Assembly: GCA_046351395.1 (NCBI GenBank) | Contig: JAXLYP010000013.1 | Span: 208,102 to 272,101 of the forward strand | Length of the DNA stretch: 64,000 nucleotides | Direction: 5' to 3' | From: CAYYKK01 sp046351395 | GTDB lineage: Bacteria; Myxococcota_A; Polyangia; Polyangiales; Polyangiaceae | In this document: piece by piece, positions 29,826-39,175 of the stretch | Position numbering within the stretch: the stretch's first letter is position 1 | Layout: each line of letters begins with the position of its first letter | Program-made: the position numbers and the translations under genes | The notes under the pieces: generated by a model | The model's database searches: none | What the model was told of the DNA's origin: nothing | Seen by the model: only the letters and a program-made list of their open reading frames with translations

Positions 29826-31544
29826 TCAGAACGTGAGCTCGAACGACACGCGCGGCGCGATCGCCACGATCGCCGACGCGGTGAGCGGCTCCGCGCCGAA
29901 CGTCGCCTCGCCCTCGCACGGACCGGCGCCGTCGCACGGCCCCGCGAGCAGGACGGACTCGTCGGCCCACGCGGGGGCGGTCGGCGCGACGAGGAAGAGC
30001 CCCGTGACGCCCAGCCGGAGCGTCGCGAGCTTCCCGAAGCGCCGGCCGAGGGCGACCTCGGGCGCCACGTACCCGTAGAGCGCGCCCTTCGACTCCCCGA
30101 CGGGGCCGACGGCGTAGCTCCGCCCGTCCAGGTTCGACGTGAACGTCCCGGAGCGCACGTCGCGCACCTGGCCGAAGAAGACGCCTCCGGACGCGCGCGC
30201 GAGGAACGGCCAGTCGTTCGTCGTCTGGTACGCGATCGCGCCGCCGACGAGCGGGCCCACGAGCCGCAGATCCTCGTCGAGCGCGCCCGCGTTCGGCTCG
30301 AGGCCCCGCGGCGTGAGCGTCGCCGCGCGGCCTTCGGCGCTCGTCGTGAGGAACGCGACGCCGGCCTCGAGTTCGAATTGCACGCCGAGGCCGAGCTCGT
30401 AACCGCCGTGGATCGTCGCGAGCGCGCCGAGCCCCGCGCCCGGGAGCGCGTCGCCCCCGAACACCGGCGCGAAGAGGGGCGCGGCCGTCGCGCCCAAGAC
30501 TCCTCGGCCGAGGCGCTTCTGCTTCCACATCGCGTGATCGCTGTCGCGCTCGAGCTCGACGCGCAGCTGCTCCGGTTTGCCCGCGCCGAGCGTGAGCGGC
30601 CGCTTCGCCGCGATGAACCCGTCGGCGGCGAGCTCGATCGTGTGATTGCCCGACGGGAGGCGGCCTTCCCACACGCCGCGTCCGATCTCCACGCCGTCGA
30701 GCGCGACCGTCGCGTTCGCAGGCGTGGGCTCGATTCGGAGCGCCGCGTCGAGCGCCTTCACCTCGAGGCGGAGCGCGGTCGTCTCGTCCGCCTTGACGGG
30801 CGCAGCGGCGGGCGCGGTGCCGCGATCCCCCTCGGCCCGGAGCGCGACCGCGTGGGGACCGACCGCGACGCGCCCCGACCACGGGGCGGGGCCCACGACG
30901 ACGCCATCGACCACGACGTCGGCCGGCGCGTCGCTCGTGACCTTGAGCTCGCCGGAGACGGCGAGGGCGGTGAGGACGCCGTCCACCTGCGCGTTCTCGC
31001 GCGGACGCACCTCGACGCGCGCCTCGAGCACCGCGAAGCCCTGCTTGACGACCCGCACGACGTGCGACCCGACGTTCACGCGGAGGGGCGCGGAGAATGG
31101 GGTCTCCCCGCGATCCCGCCCGTCGATGACCAGGCGCGCCCCGGGCTCGATCACGAGGATCTCCACCGAGCCGACGTGGTCGCGCAGCGCCTTGATCTCC
31201 GCGGCGACGTCCGCGCGCTCGTCCGCGCTGAGCGTCGCGAACTCCTTGAGGAGCGCGTCGAACATGTCGAGCGCCTCGTCGAACCGGCCGACCTCGCGCA
31301 AGCAGACCGCGCTGTTCTGCGTGTTGCCGCGCGTCGGGAAGAGCGCGCGCGACGCGCGAAACTCGGCGAGCGCTTCGTCCCAGAGCTTCTGGTTCATGAG
31401 CTCGACCCCGCGCTCGAACCTCCGCTTCGCCTCGTCCTTCGCGTCCGCCGCCGGTGGCGCAGGATCCGCCGAGGCCCGCCCCGGGGCGACCGCCAGGACC
31501 GCGGCGAGCAGCGCGAGCGCCGGGAGCGTGCGTCGTGGGTCCAC
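29826..31544 (-). CDS. TPR, PEGA and beta-barrel envelope protein
   Basis: 572 residues. Cleavable signal peptide (LALLAAVLAVAPGRASA), TPR segment (FERGVELMNQKLWDEALAEF; FDEALDMFDALLKEF), three PEGA-like domains (ARLVIDGRDRGETPFSAPLR near 135; SDAPADVVVDGVVVG near 205; NATVALDGVEIGRGVWEG near 275), then alternating strands with Gly/aromatic residues ending in SFELTF, an outer-membrane barrel-like terminus ending in Phe. It resembles the 2637 protein in TPR/PEGA layout. Its start is 78 bp from a divergent kinase gene. Confidence 0.85.
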   Translation of the reverse strand: MDPRRTLPALALLAAVLAVAPGRASADPAPPAADAKDEAKRRFERGVELMNQKLWDEALAEFRASRALFPTRGNTQNSAVCLREVGRFDEALDMFDALLKEFATLSADERADVAAEIKALRDHVGSVEILVIEPGARLVIDGRDRGETPFSAPLRVNVGSHVVRVVKQGFAVLEARVEVRPRENAQVDGVLTALAVSGELKVTSDAPADVVVDGVVVGPAPWSGRVAVGPHAVALRAEGDRGTAPAAAPVKADETTALRLEVKALDAALRIEPTPANATVALDGVEIGRGVWEGRLPSGNHTIELAADGFIAAKRPLTLGAGKPEQLRVELERDSDHAMWKQKRLGRGVLGATAAPLFAPVFGGDALPGAGLGALATIHGGYELGLGVQFELEAGVAFLTTSAEGRAATLTPRGLEPNAGALDEDLRLVGPLVGGAIAYQTTNDWPFLARASGGVFFGQVRDVRSGTFTSNLDGRSYAVGPVGESKGALYGYVAPEVALGRRFGKLATLRLGVTGLFLVAPTAPAWADESVLLAGPCDGAGPCEGEATFGAEPLTASAIVAIAPRVSFELTF

Positions 31545-31622
31545 TCGCCCCGGATGCTAGAGCAGGGACCGTCTTCGATACGCCGTGATTCGAAGCGGTC
31601 CGTGCTCTACCCTCGGGGGTTC

Positions 31623-33119
31623 ATGATCGGGTCCGTCGTCGGCGGGAAGTATCGCGTCGAGCGCCGCATCGGGGCCGGTGGCATGGGCACGGTCTACGAG
31701 GCGGTCCACACGCAGACCGGCCGCGCCGTCGCGCTCAAGGTGCTCAAGCTCACGCGGTCGTCGAGCGGCTCCGACCCTGGGTCCCACGACACGATGCGCG
31801 CGTACGAGACGGAGATGGCGGAGCGCTTCAAGCGCGAGGCGCTCGCCACCGGGCGGATCGCGTCGGAGCACGTCGTCGAGGTGCTCGACGCGGACACGGA
31901 CGCGGCGAGCGCGTCGCCGTTCATCGTCATGGAGCTGCTCGCTGGGGAGACCGTGCACGACGTCGCGAAGCGCGTGCGGCGCCTCCGGCCCCAGGCCGCG
32001 CTCGCCATCGCGGCGCAGGCCTGCGAGGGGCTCCGCGCCGCGCACGAGGCCGGCATCGTGCACCGTGACGTGAAGACGGCGAACCTCCTCCTCGCCGATC
32101 GACCCGACGGGAGGCGCGTCGTGAAGGTCCTCGATTTCGGGATCGCGAAGGTCGAGATGGAGCGCTTCTCCGAGGAGGCCGCGACCGGTCTCACGCTCAC
32201 GGGCAGCGTGCTCGGGTCGCCCCAATTCATGTCGCCCGAGCAGGCGCGCGGCTTGAAGACGATCGATCACCGCGCGGATCTCTGGTCGCTCGGCGTCGTC
32301 CTCTACCGGCTCCTCGCGGGCGAGCTCCCGTTCGGAGGCGGGGCGCTCGCGCAGATCCTCCTCGACATCTGCACCGCCGAGCCCGAGCCCGTGCGCGCGC
32401 GGGCGCCGTGGGTCTCCGAGTCCACGTCCCAGATCGTGTCGCGCGCGCTCCGCAAGGATCCGGAGGCGCGCTGGTCGAGCGCCGCGGAGCTCCTCGCGGC
32501 GCTCCAGCGCGAGCTCGCCGCGCTCGGGAGCGACGGATCGGTGATCCGCGACGCGATGCTCGTCCCGCCCACCGAGCGAGAGATGAGCGAGCTCGCTCCG
32601 CTTCTGTCGGAGAGCACGGGCGCGATCGAGCGCGAGGGTCGCGGGGAGGCGGACGGTGGGTCCTTGCCCGCGACGGTCGAGCCGCCCCGCCCCCCCCTTG
32701 GAGAGGCTCCTCCCGCGCGCCGCGCGCCCGGCCATCGGGTGTGGTTCGCGGGCGCTGCCATCCTCGGAGGTGGGCTCGCCCTCGCGCTCGTTCTCGTCCT
32801 CTCGAACCGCGTGGCGGCGACGCCGCCCTCCGAGCTCGGCCGACCCAGCGGGGCTGCGACGGTGGAGGCCGCGAGCGCGACCTCGCCTGCGCCCGTCGAG
32901 ATCCGCGCGAGCCCCACCGGTTCGGTCGCGCCCGGCGCGCTCGGGAGCGCGATCGAGCCCGCGCCGTCGTCCGCCGCGCTCGCCGCGAACCCGCCGCCGC
33001 GACCCTCGTTGGCCGGCGTTCGCGCGCCACCTGCCACGGCCCCCGTCGCGTCGGCCGCGGCGCCCGCGGGGTCATCCAAGCCCGCGGGTCACGTCGGCGG
33101 CACGACGGCGTTCGAGTGA
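31623..33119 (+). CDS. Membrane-anchored Ser/Thr protein kinase
   Basis: 498 residues. Kinase domain about 10-300 with GAGGMGTVYEA, Lys in VALKVLK, HRDVKTAN near 145, VLDFGIAK and FMSPEQ. It has one membrane helix (AGAAILGGGLALALVLVL, about 376-395) and an Ala/Pro/Ser-rich C-terminal tail. ATG at 31623 follows GGGGG. It is divergent from the TPR/PEGA barrel protein and ends 7 bp from a convergent kinase gene. Confidence 0.92.
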   Translation: MIGSVVGGKYRVERRIGAGGMGTVYEAVHTQTGRAVALKVLKLTRSSSGSDPGSHDTMRAYETEMAERFKREALATGRIASEHVVEVLDADTDAASASPFIVMELLAGETVHDVAKRVRRLRPQAALAIAAQACEGLRAAHEAGIVHRDVKTANLLLADRPDGRRVVKVLDFGIAKVEMERFSEEAATGLTLTGSVLGSPQFMSPEQARGLKTIDHRADLWSLGVVLYRLLAGELPFGGGALAQILLDICTAEPEPVRARAPWVSESTSQIVSRALRKDPEARWSSAAELLAALQRELAALGSDGSVIRDAMLVPPTEREMSELAPLLSESTGAIEREGRGEADGGSLPATVEPPRPPLGEAPPARRAPGHRVWFAGAAILGGGLALALVLVLSNRVAATPPSELGRPSGAATVEAASATSPAPVEIRASPTGSVAPGALGSAIEPAPSSAALAANPPPRPSLAGVRAPPATAPVASAAAPAGSSKPAGHVGGTTAFE

Positions 33120-33126
33120 GCGCGCC

Positions 33127-34263
33127 TCAGCCCGCGTTCCTCCTGGCAGCGACGAACTCCCCCGCGTCGCGCCGACCCGGTCCCCCTGCGTCGAGCGTCA
33201 TCGCTGGGGCCGCGCCGCCACTTTCGGCCTTGCGCGCCTCGCTCTCCGCGCCGTCCGTCGAGCCCGGCCCCGCGTTCTGATCGATGGTGGGGGTCGAGCG
33301 CGCCGCCGCGTCGTCGATCCAAGGCGTCGCCCTGCGGACGGTGACCGCGGTCGACGCGCTCGACTCCGTCGCGAGCGCGACGCGGGCCGCGCGCTTCGCC
33401 TCGTCCGTGCCGAACGGCGCGAGCCGCGCGGCGAGCTCCGCGGCGCTCTCGATGCGACGATCGGGATCCTTCGCGAGGCACGCCTCGACGACGCGCTGGA
33501 GCGGGAGCGGCAGATCGGGGCGCAGGGTGCGGAGCGCCGGCGGCTCGTCGTCGAGGATGGAGGCGAGCGTCCGCGGCTTCGTGGCGCCGCGGAACGGCAG
33601 CGCGCCGCCGAGGAGCCGGTAGAGCACGACGCCGAGCGACCAGACGTCCGTGCGCTCGTCGACGGATGGCGCGTCGCGCACCTGCTCGGGGGACATGTAC
33701 TCGGGCGTCCCGAGGAGCTGCCCCCCGCGCGTGATGTCCGTGTCGAGCGAGAGCGTCTTCGCGATCCCGAAGTCGAGCACCTTCGCGATCCGCTCGTCCC
33801 CCTGAGCGCGCGCGAGGAAGACGTTGGAGGGCTTCACGTCCCGGTGGACGACGTGGTGGGCGTGCGCCTCCGCGAGCCCGGCCGCCGCCTGCGCGACGTA
33901 GGTGACCGCCTCCGCTCGCGGGAGGAGCCCGCGCGCCGCGCGCTCCGCGAGGGACATCCCCTCGAGGTACTCGAGCACGAGGAACGGCGCCCCCGTCGGG
34001 AGCGCGCCGTAGTCGAGCGGGCGACGAACGAACTCGCTCCGGAGGCGCGCGAGCCCCCGCGCCTCGCGCAGGAGGCGCACCCGCGCTTGATCTCCCGCGT
34101 CTCCACCCGCGGGGAGGCGGATGACCTTGATCGCCACGGCCATCTCGAGCGCGACGTGCCACCCGAGGTACACGCCGCCCATTCCTCCTTCGCCGATCTT
34201 GGCGTCCACCCGATAGCGATCGAGCAGGACGTCACCCGCCGCGAGCTCGATGCCTACGTCCAT
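33127..34263 (-). CDS. Soluble Ser/Thr protein kinase
   Basis: 378 residues. Kinase domain about 10-280: GEGGMGGVYLG, Lys in VAIKVI, HRDVKPSN near 140, VLDFGIAK, EYMSPEQ. The C-terminal 90 residues are Ala/Ser/Asp-rich with no membrane helix. The start codon is 29 bp from the divergent FHA-sigma-54 activator gene, so the pair probably shares a control region. The FHA domain of the neighbour could read phosphothreonine made by this kinase; that link is inference. Confidence 0.92.
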   Translation of the reverse strand: MDVGIELAAGDVLLDRYRVDAKIGEGGMGGVYLGWHVALEMAVAIKVIRLPAGGDAGDQARVRLLREARGLARLRSEFVRRPLDYGALPTGAPFLVLEYLEGMSLAERAARGLLPRAEAVTYVAQAAAGLAEAHAHHVVHRDVKPSNVFLARAQGDERIAKVLDFGIAKTLSLDTDITRGGQLLGTPEYMSPEQVRDAPSVDERTDVWSLGVVLYRLLGGALPFRGATKPRTLASILDDEPPALRTLRPDLPLPLQRVVEACLAKDPDRRIESAAELAARLAPFGTDEAKRAARVALATESSASTAVTVRRATPWIDDAAARSTPTIDQNAGPGSTDGAESEARKAESGGAAPAMTLDAGGPGRRDAGEFVAARRNAG

Positions 34264-34292
34264 GCGCGCTCCCTTGCTGGTACGGTGCGCCG

Positions 34293-35825
34293 ATGGGCGC
34301 GGCGACGCTGGACCCAGCGACGGAGTCGATGGTCGACGGCCCCACCTCGCAGGGCGAGGCCGTGCCGAGGCCCGGCCTCGCGCTCCTCTACGCGGACGAC
34401 TTCCGTCGCATCGCGCCCGCGTTTCCGTTCGCGCGCGAGCGCGTCGTGCTCGGTCGCAGCGACGAGGCGGACGTGCGCATCGAGGTCGCGTCGATCTCGC
34501 GCCGCCACGCGCTCTTCGAACGCCGCGCCAGCGCGGACGGGACGCGCGTGTGGACGGTCACCGACCTCGGGAGCCACAACGGGACCTTCGTCGACGGACG
34601 AGCGACGACGGGCGCGGTCGAGCTCTCGCCCGGCGCGATGGTGCGCGCCGGTGACGTGTTGCTCCAGTTCGTCGAGCGCGCGGTCGACGCCTACGGCGAC
34701 GATCACCTCGACGGCACGCCGCTCGGCCCGCACGCGCAGCTCGCGCCTCACCCGGGCGGGAGGTGGCAAGTGGCGCGCGCCGCGGACGCTCTCCGTCGCG
34801 TCGCGCGCTCGCGCCTCTCCGTCGCGATCTTCGGCGAGACCGGCACCGGCAAGGAGGTGTTCGCCGAGTTCGTCCACCGCGAGAGCGAGCGCAAAGGGCC
34901 GCTGCGCGCCTTGAACTGCGCCGCGTTCCCCGCGTCCCTCATCGAGAGCGAGCTCTTCGGCTACAAGCGAGGCGCGTTCTCGGGCGCCGACCGCGACAAG
35001 TCCGGGCTCGTCCAGTCGGCGCACGGGGGGACGCTGCTCCTCGACGAGATCGGCGACATGCCGCTCGAGGCGCAGGCGAAGCTCCTCCGCGTGCTGCAGA
35101 CGAAGGAGGTGCTGCCGCTCGGCGCCGTCTCGGCCGAGCCCGTCGACGTGCGCGTCGTGAGCGCGACCCACCGCGATCTCCGCGCCCGGATCGAGGACGG
35201 CCGGTTCCGCGCCGACCTCTACGCGCGCATCGCCGAGGTCTCCGTCACGCTGCCGCCGCTCCGCGATCGCAAGGAGGACCTCTACCTGCTCGTGTCGACG
35301 TTCCTGCGTCGGGCGGGCAAGCCGAACCTCGGCGTGACGTTCCGGTTCATGCACGCCCTCCTCGCGCACGACTACCCGTTCAACGTGCGCGAGCTCGAGT
35401 CGATCGTGAACCGCGCCGCGACGTTCAGCGAAGGCGAGCGCCTCGATCTCCGGCACCTGCCGGACGAGCTCCGAAGCGCCGCGCAGGACGGGCTCCGCGC
35501 GAAGCCCTCGCGCGCTCCCTTTCAGCGGGGCGCGACGGAGCCGCCCGCGGCGCTCGGGGACGAACCCGACCCACCGTCGAACGAACCTGGCGAGCGCGCC
35601 GAAGGCGCTCGACTCCGCCACGGCTCCGCCGGCGGAAGGGGCGCGGTGCTCGGATCGAAGCTCCGCGAGAGGCCGACGCCCGCGGAGCTCCAGGTCCTGC
35701 TCGAGCGACACCGGGGCAACGTCGCCGCCGTCGCGCGCGAGCTCGCGCGCACGCGCGTGCAGATCCATCGCTGGATGCAGCGCTACGGCCTGGATCCGGA
35801 CGCGTTCCGAGATCGCGCGCGCTGA
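34293..35825 (+). CDS. FHA-domain sigma-54-dependent activator
   Basis: 510 residues. N-terminal FHA domain (about 45-130) with the phosphothreonine-binding pattern VVLGRSDEADVRI, SISRRHALF and DLGSHNGTFVDG. AAA+ domain (about 150-390): Walker A GETGTGKE near 181, the sigma-54 contact loop as GAFSGA rather than GAFTGA near 228, Walker B LLLDEIGDMP, and the Arg-finger region. A Pro/Gly-rich linker follows, then a Fis-type helix-turn-helix (VAAVARELARTRVQIHRWM). It should activate sigma-54 promoters in response to a phosphorylated partner. It lies between two kinase genes. Confidence 0.93.
   Translation: MGAATLDPATESMVDGPTSQGEAVPRPGLALLYADDFRRIAPAFPFARERVVLGRSDEADVRIEVASISRRHALFERRASADGTRVWTVTDLGSHNGTFVDGRATTGAVELSPGAMVRAGDVLLQFVERAVDAYGDDHLDGTPLGPHAQLAPHPGGRWQVARAADALRRVARSRLSVAIFGETGTGKEVFAEFVHRESERKGPLRALNCAAFPASLIESELFGYKRGAFSGADRDKSGLVQSAHGGTLLLDEIGDMPLEAQAKLLRVLQTKEVLPLGAVSAEPVDVRVVSATHRDLRARIEDGRFRADLYARIAEVSVTLPPLRDRKEDLYLLVSTFLRRAGKPNLGVTFRFMHALLAHDYPFNVRELESIVNRAATFSEGERLDLRHLPDELRSAAQDGLRAKPSRAPFQRGATEPPAALGDEPDPPSNEPGERAEGARLRHGSAGGRGAVLGSKLRERPTPAELQVLLERHRGNVAAVARELARTRVQIHRWMQRYGLDPDAFRDRAR
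35591..35612. repeat. Inverse copy of the 49-bp repeat core inside a coding sequence
   Basis: A 22-bp stretch with the palindrome GCGCCGAAGGCGC is the exact reverse complement of 28617-28638 in the tandem repeat. It falls in frame in the linker of the FHA-sigma-54 activator (residues ERAEGARL). The next bases hold a second TCCGCC/GGCGGA palindrome, like the second hairpin of the repeat but not identical. Confidence 0.75.
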
Positions 35826-35830
35826 TCCCG

Positions 35831-37255
35831 TCACGGGCAGTACCGCCGCTCGAACGCGTCGATGAGGCCGCTCGGCGCCCGCACCGCGAGGACCTTGGTG
35901 GCGCCGCGCAGCGCGAGGCGGCCCGCGGCGGCGGCGCTCCCGGATTGCACGTCGACGCTCTCCGCCGCGGTCGGGTGAGACGTCCCCGCGCTCGAGAAAT
36001 CGTAGAACGTCACCTGCCGATCGGACCTCAGCCACCAGTGCACGACCTGACCCGGGAACTCGCGTGTGCCGCTCTCGGGCTCCTCGCCGTCCGCGAAGAA
36101 CCAGGCGCGCGCCGCCTCCGGGGCGAGCCGATCCACACCCGGGCAGGCGCGGGGTGAGAGGTCCACCGGCGCCTCGGCCGCGGGGCCCGCGTCCGCCACG
36201 CGAGCCCGCCGAGGCGCGCTCGCGCGAGGTCGAGGCTGCGCGCCCCTCCACGCGATGAGCGCGAGGGCGATGCCCGCGCCCAGCATGAACGCGCAGATCG
36301 CGCCGATCCAGTGCCGAGCGCGCGAGCGCGTAGGCGGGCGCGCACGCGCCTCGGTCCCGGCACGGCGCGGGGCCTCCATCAGCGCCCGCATCTCGGCGGC
36401 GCTCGCTGGGCGCTCGTCGGGCCGCGCGCGCGTCGCGCGCTCGATCGCGGGCCAGAGCGGGGAGCGCTGGTGCACGCGCGTGAAGGGCGGTGGTCGCCGG
36501 AGCTTGTCCGCACAGATCGCGACCGCGCGGCCCCAGTAGATCCGCTGCCCGCCGATCATTTCCGCGAGGACGAGGCCGAGCGCATACAGATCCGCCGCGG
36601 GCGTCACGCTCGCGCCGTCGAGCTGCTCGGGGGCCATGTACGGGAGCGAACTGACCATCGCGCCGTCCTCCGTGAGCGCGCGGCTCGCGACCATGGGCCG
36701 GGCGACGCCGAGGTCGAGCAGGGACACGCGCGGCGGCGTGGCCCCGGAGAGGAGGATGTTGGCCGGCTTCACGTCGCGGTGAACGATCCCGAGCGCGTGG
36801 ATCGCCTCGAGCGCGCCGAGGAGCTCGCGGCCCACGTGCGCCACGAGATCGAGCGGCAGGCCCTCCCCCCGCTCGAGCTTGGCCGAGAGGGGCACGCCCT
36901 CGAGCCACTCGAAGACGATGAACGGCGCTCCATCCGGCGCGTCCCCCGAATCGAGCACGCGCACCACGCTCGGGTGCCTGATCCCGCGCGCGAGGCGCGC
37001 CTCTCGCGCGAAGCGCGCGCGGCGCTCGCCGTCCCACGGCGGCGCGAGCACCTTGATGGCGACGTCGCGCCCGGTGTCGACCTCCACGCCGTGAAAGACG
37101 GCGCCGAACCCGCCGCTCGCGACGTGCGCACCGAGCCGGTAGGCGCGCTCGCCGACGAGGACGCCCGCGCTTCGCGGCGTGGGGAAAGGCATGGTCTCGG
37201 ATCCGTGGGGGGCGGCCATGACGCGGGGGGCCGGATCGCGCGGCTCGCGCGCCAT
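35831..37255 (-). CDS. Membrane-anchored Ser/Thr protein kinase with DLG motif
   Basis: 474 residues. Kinase domain: ASGGFGAVFHG, Lys in VAIKVL, HRDVKPAN near 157, LLDLGVAR in place of DFG, and YMAPEQ. One helix (AICAFMLGAGIALALIAW) near 315-338 precedes a compact outer domain (RACPGVDRLAPEAARAWFF, ending ERRYCP) with two Cys, a possible sensor. Start codons at 37255, 37219 and 37192 are all possible; the first is chosen for its GGCGGGG. Upstream extension is limited by the next gene, which ends at 37299. Confidence 0.87.
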   Translation of the reverse strand: MAREPRDPAPRVMAAPHGSETMPFPTPRSAGVLVGERAYRLGAHVASGGFGAVFHGVEVDTGRDVAIKVLAPPWDGERRARFAREARLARGIRHPSVVRVLDSGDAPDGAPFIVFEWLEGVPLSAKLERGEGLPLDLVAHVGRELLGALEAIHALGIVHRDVKPANILLSGATPPRVSLLDLGVARPMVASRALTEDGAMVSSLPYMAPEQLDGASVTPAADLYALGLVLAEMIGGQRIYWGRAVAICADKLRRPPPFTRVHQRSPLWPAIERATRARPDERPASAAEMRALMEAPRRAGTEARARPPTRSRARHWIGAICAFMLGAGIALALIAWRGAQPRPRASAPRRARVADAGPAAEAPVDLSPRACPGVDRLAPEAARAWFFADGEEPESGTREFPGQVVHWWLRSDRQVTFYDFSSAGTSHPTAAESVDVQSGSAAAAGRLALRGATKVLAVRAPSGLIDAFERRYCP

Positions 37256-37298
37256 CCGGCCCCGCCTGGTACGTGATCGCTTCGGCGCGCCTCCCCGA

Positions 37299-38927
37299 TC
37301 AGAGTCCGCGAAGGACGACGACCTCGCCGTCGATCGCCTGCTGCCCCGGTGCGCCCGCGGCGAGATCATCCTTCCCGTCCGCGTCGAAGTCGCCCGCCGT
37401 CACGGCCGCGCCGAAGTGCTCGAGGTCGCTCGCGATGCCGGGGACGTTCGGCTGGTCCATGTGCCAGAACTCCGCGTTCGGGGAGTACATCGAATAGAAG
37501 AGCGGCCCGTACGCGACGACGACCGCGCCCTCCTGCTCGGCGTAGCCCGGAGAACCGATGTCCTGGCCCATGCAGCCGAACGCGACGTCCCCGGTGCTGT
37601 CCCCGTTGAAGTTCCCGACGGCGACCGAGTACCCGCAGTACTCCTGCGACTCAGCGACGGTCGTGGTGGGCCAGCGGTTCTGCGTGAGCAGGAAGCTCGC
37701 GCTCGGGTTGAGCTTCGCGGCGCTCCCGCGCATGACGAGCGCGGCGCCCGCGTCGAGGGCAGCGCCGATATCGTAGTAGGGGATGCCCACGACGAGGTCG
37801 TCGAACGCGTCCGCGTTCGTGTTGCCCGCCGCGAGCGAGCTGCCGAACTGCGCGCCCCCTTGCGCCGTGTACGCGAGGCCCGCGGTCGCGCCGTGGATCG
37901 TCTGCGCGGTCGCGGTCGGGAGCGGCTGGAGGTGGCTCGAGTAGAGGATGCTGACCGCGCCCGATTGGTACGGTCCGCTCCCGGGGGCCTCGTAGGGCGA
38001 GCCGATCGCGAGATCATCGCCTGCGGCGTTGTCGAAGTTGCCGGCCGCGAGCGCGAAGCCGAACCGATCGTACGCCTCGGCGGTCTGGTTCTGGAGGTTG
38101 CTCTGGCTGAGGATCTGCGCTCCCGGCGCGCCGTCCGCCGCCGTCAGGTGCAGGTTCAAGCCGAGCGTCGCCCGCCCGTACAGCACCGTGATCTGACCCG
38201 CCTCCGCCTCTCCGTTCGAGGTTCGGAACGGGCTGCCGATCGCGAGGTCGGCGATCCCGTTGTGATCGAAGTCGCCCGCGGCGAGCGCCCAACCGAAGCG
38301 TTCGTCGGACTGTCCGCCGTTCGCCACGATCGTCTGGCGGGTGATCTGCTCCCGCCAAGCGGGCTGTCCGCTCGTGAACGGGCCGTACATCACGGTCACC
38401 TGACCGGCATCGGACCAGCTCGTGCCCGGCAGGTTCGCGATCGGGACGTCCTCTCCGGGCGCGCCGACAGCGATGTCGTCGTAGTGGTCGCCGTTGAAAT
38501 CGCCGACCGCGATCGACCAGCCGAACTCGTCGCCCGGCTCCGCCTCGCCGACGCCCTGCGTGAGCACGCTCTTCGACACCTCGAGCCCTTGCCCCGGCGC
38601 GCCGAAGATGACCGAAATGCTCCCGGTGAAGTCGTTGTCACCGATCGCGCCGACGACCAGATCCTCGGCGGGATCGGCCGTCTGGGTGCCGTTCAAATGG
38701 CCCTTCGCGAGGGCGCTGCCGAACTTCGAGTGGAACGTCCCGACCCAGCTCTTCGAACCCGTCGCGGTGAGCGCGTCGTCGGAGGACGCCGTCGCCTCGT
38801 CGGCGCTGTCCTCGTCCGCGGTCTGCACGTCGCCGTCACCGCCGACGTCGCACCCCGTGAAGGTCATCGAACCGACGCCGAGCAAGAGCGCGAGCGCAGA
38901 GAACCATCGAACACGTGAACCAACCAT
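37299..38927 (-). CDS. FG-GAP repeat lipoprotein
   Basis: 542 residues. Lipoprotein signal (LLLGVGSMTFTGC), acidic linker, then about seven FG-GAP repeats of the integrin-alpha type, with the calcium-loop form D-x-N-x-D (VGDFNGDHYDD, AGDFDHNGIAD, VGNFNGDSTGD, AGDFDADGKDD) and following VGAPG or IGSP segments. They should fold as a beta-propeller on the cell surface. ATG at 38927 follows GAGAGGGAG. The role is unknown; ligand binding or adhesion is usual for the fold. Confidence 0.9.
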   Translation of the reverse strand: MVGSRVRWFSALALLLGVGSMTFTGCDVGGDGDVQTADEDSADEATASSDDALTATGSKSWVGTFHSKFGSALAKGHLNGTQTADPAEDLVVGAIGDNDFTGSISVIFGAPGQGLEVSKSVLTQGVGEAEPGDEFGWSIAVGDFNGDHYDDIAVGAPGEDVPIANLPGTSWSDAGQVTVMYGPFTSGQPAWREQITRQTIVANGGQSDERFGWALAAGDFDHNGIADLAIGSPFRTSNGEAEAGQITVLYGRATLGLNLHLTAADGAPGAQILSQSNLQNQTAEAYDRFGFALAAGNFDNAAGDDLAIGSPYEAPGSGPYQSGAVSILYSSHLQPLPTATAQTIHGATAGLAYTAQGGAQFGSSLAAGNTNADAFDDLVVGIPYYDIGAALDAGAALVMRGSAAKLNPSASFLLTQNRWPTTTVAESQEYCGYSVAVGNFNGDSTGDVAFGCMGQDIGSPGYAEQEGAVVVAYGPLFYSMYSPNAEFWHMDQPNVPGIASDLEHFGAAVTAGDFDADGKDDLAAGAPGQQAIDGEVVVLRGL

Positions 38928-39142
38928 TGGAAACTCCCTCTCTCGTGTGGGCGCGCGCGCGCCGACCGCCGCTCGCAGACGTGCGAGCGGGGAAGGGCGC
39001 GCGAGCGCCGTGGTGCCGCGGAGCCCGACGCGAGAGGCGTCGGGTCGCCGCGCGGGGGGCTTCAGCAAGCGATGCGCCAGCGTCGCGCGCCCCTAGGACC
39101 CCCAAACAGCGGTCGCGCGGCGCGAGGGAGGGCGACGGGCGG

Positions 39143-39155
39143 CGTATCGGATACG
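39143..39155 (+). promoter_or_regulatory. Possible control site upstream of the metallohydrolase
   Basis: CGTATC-G-GATACG is a perfect inverted repeat, and GGATACGA recurs 10 bp later at 39160. It lies 20-33 bp before the ATG at 39176 in the 248-bp divergent gap. These AT-richer bases stand out here and may be a -10 element or a regulator site. Confidence 0.3.
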
Positions 39156-39175
39156 AAAAGGATACGACACAGGGT

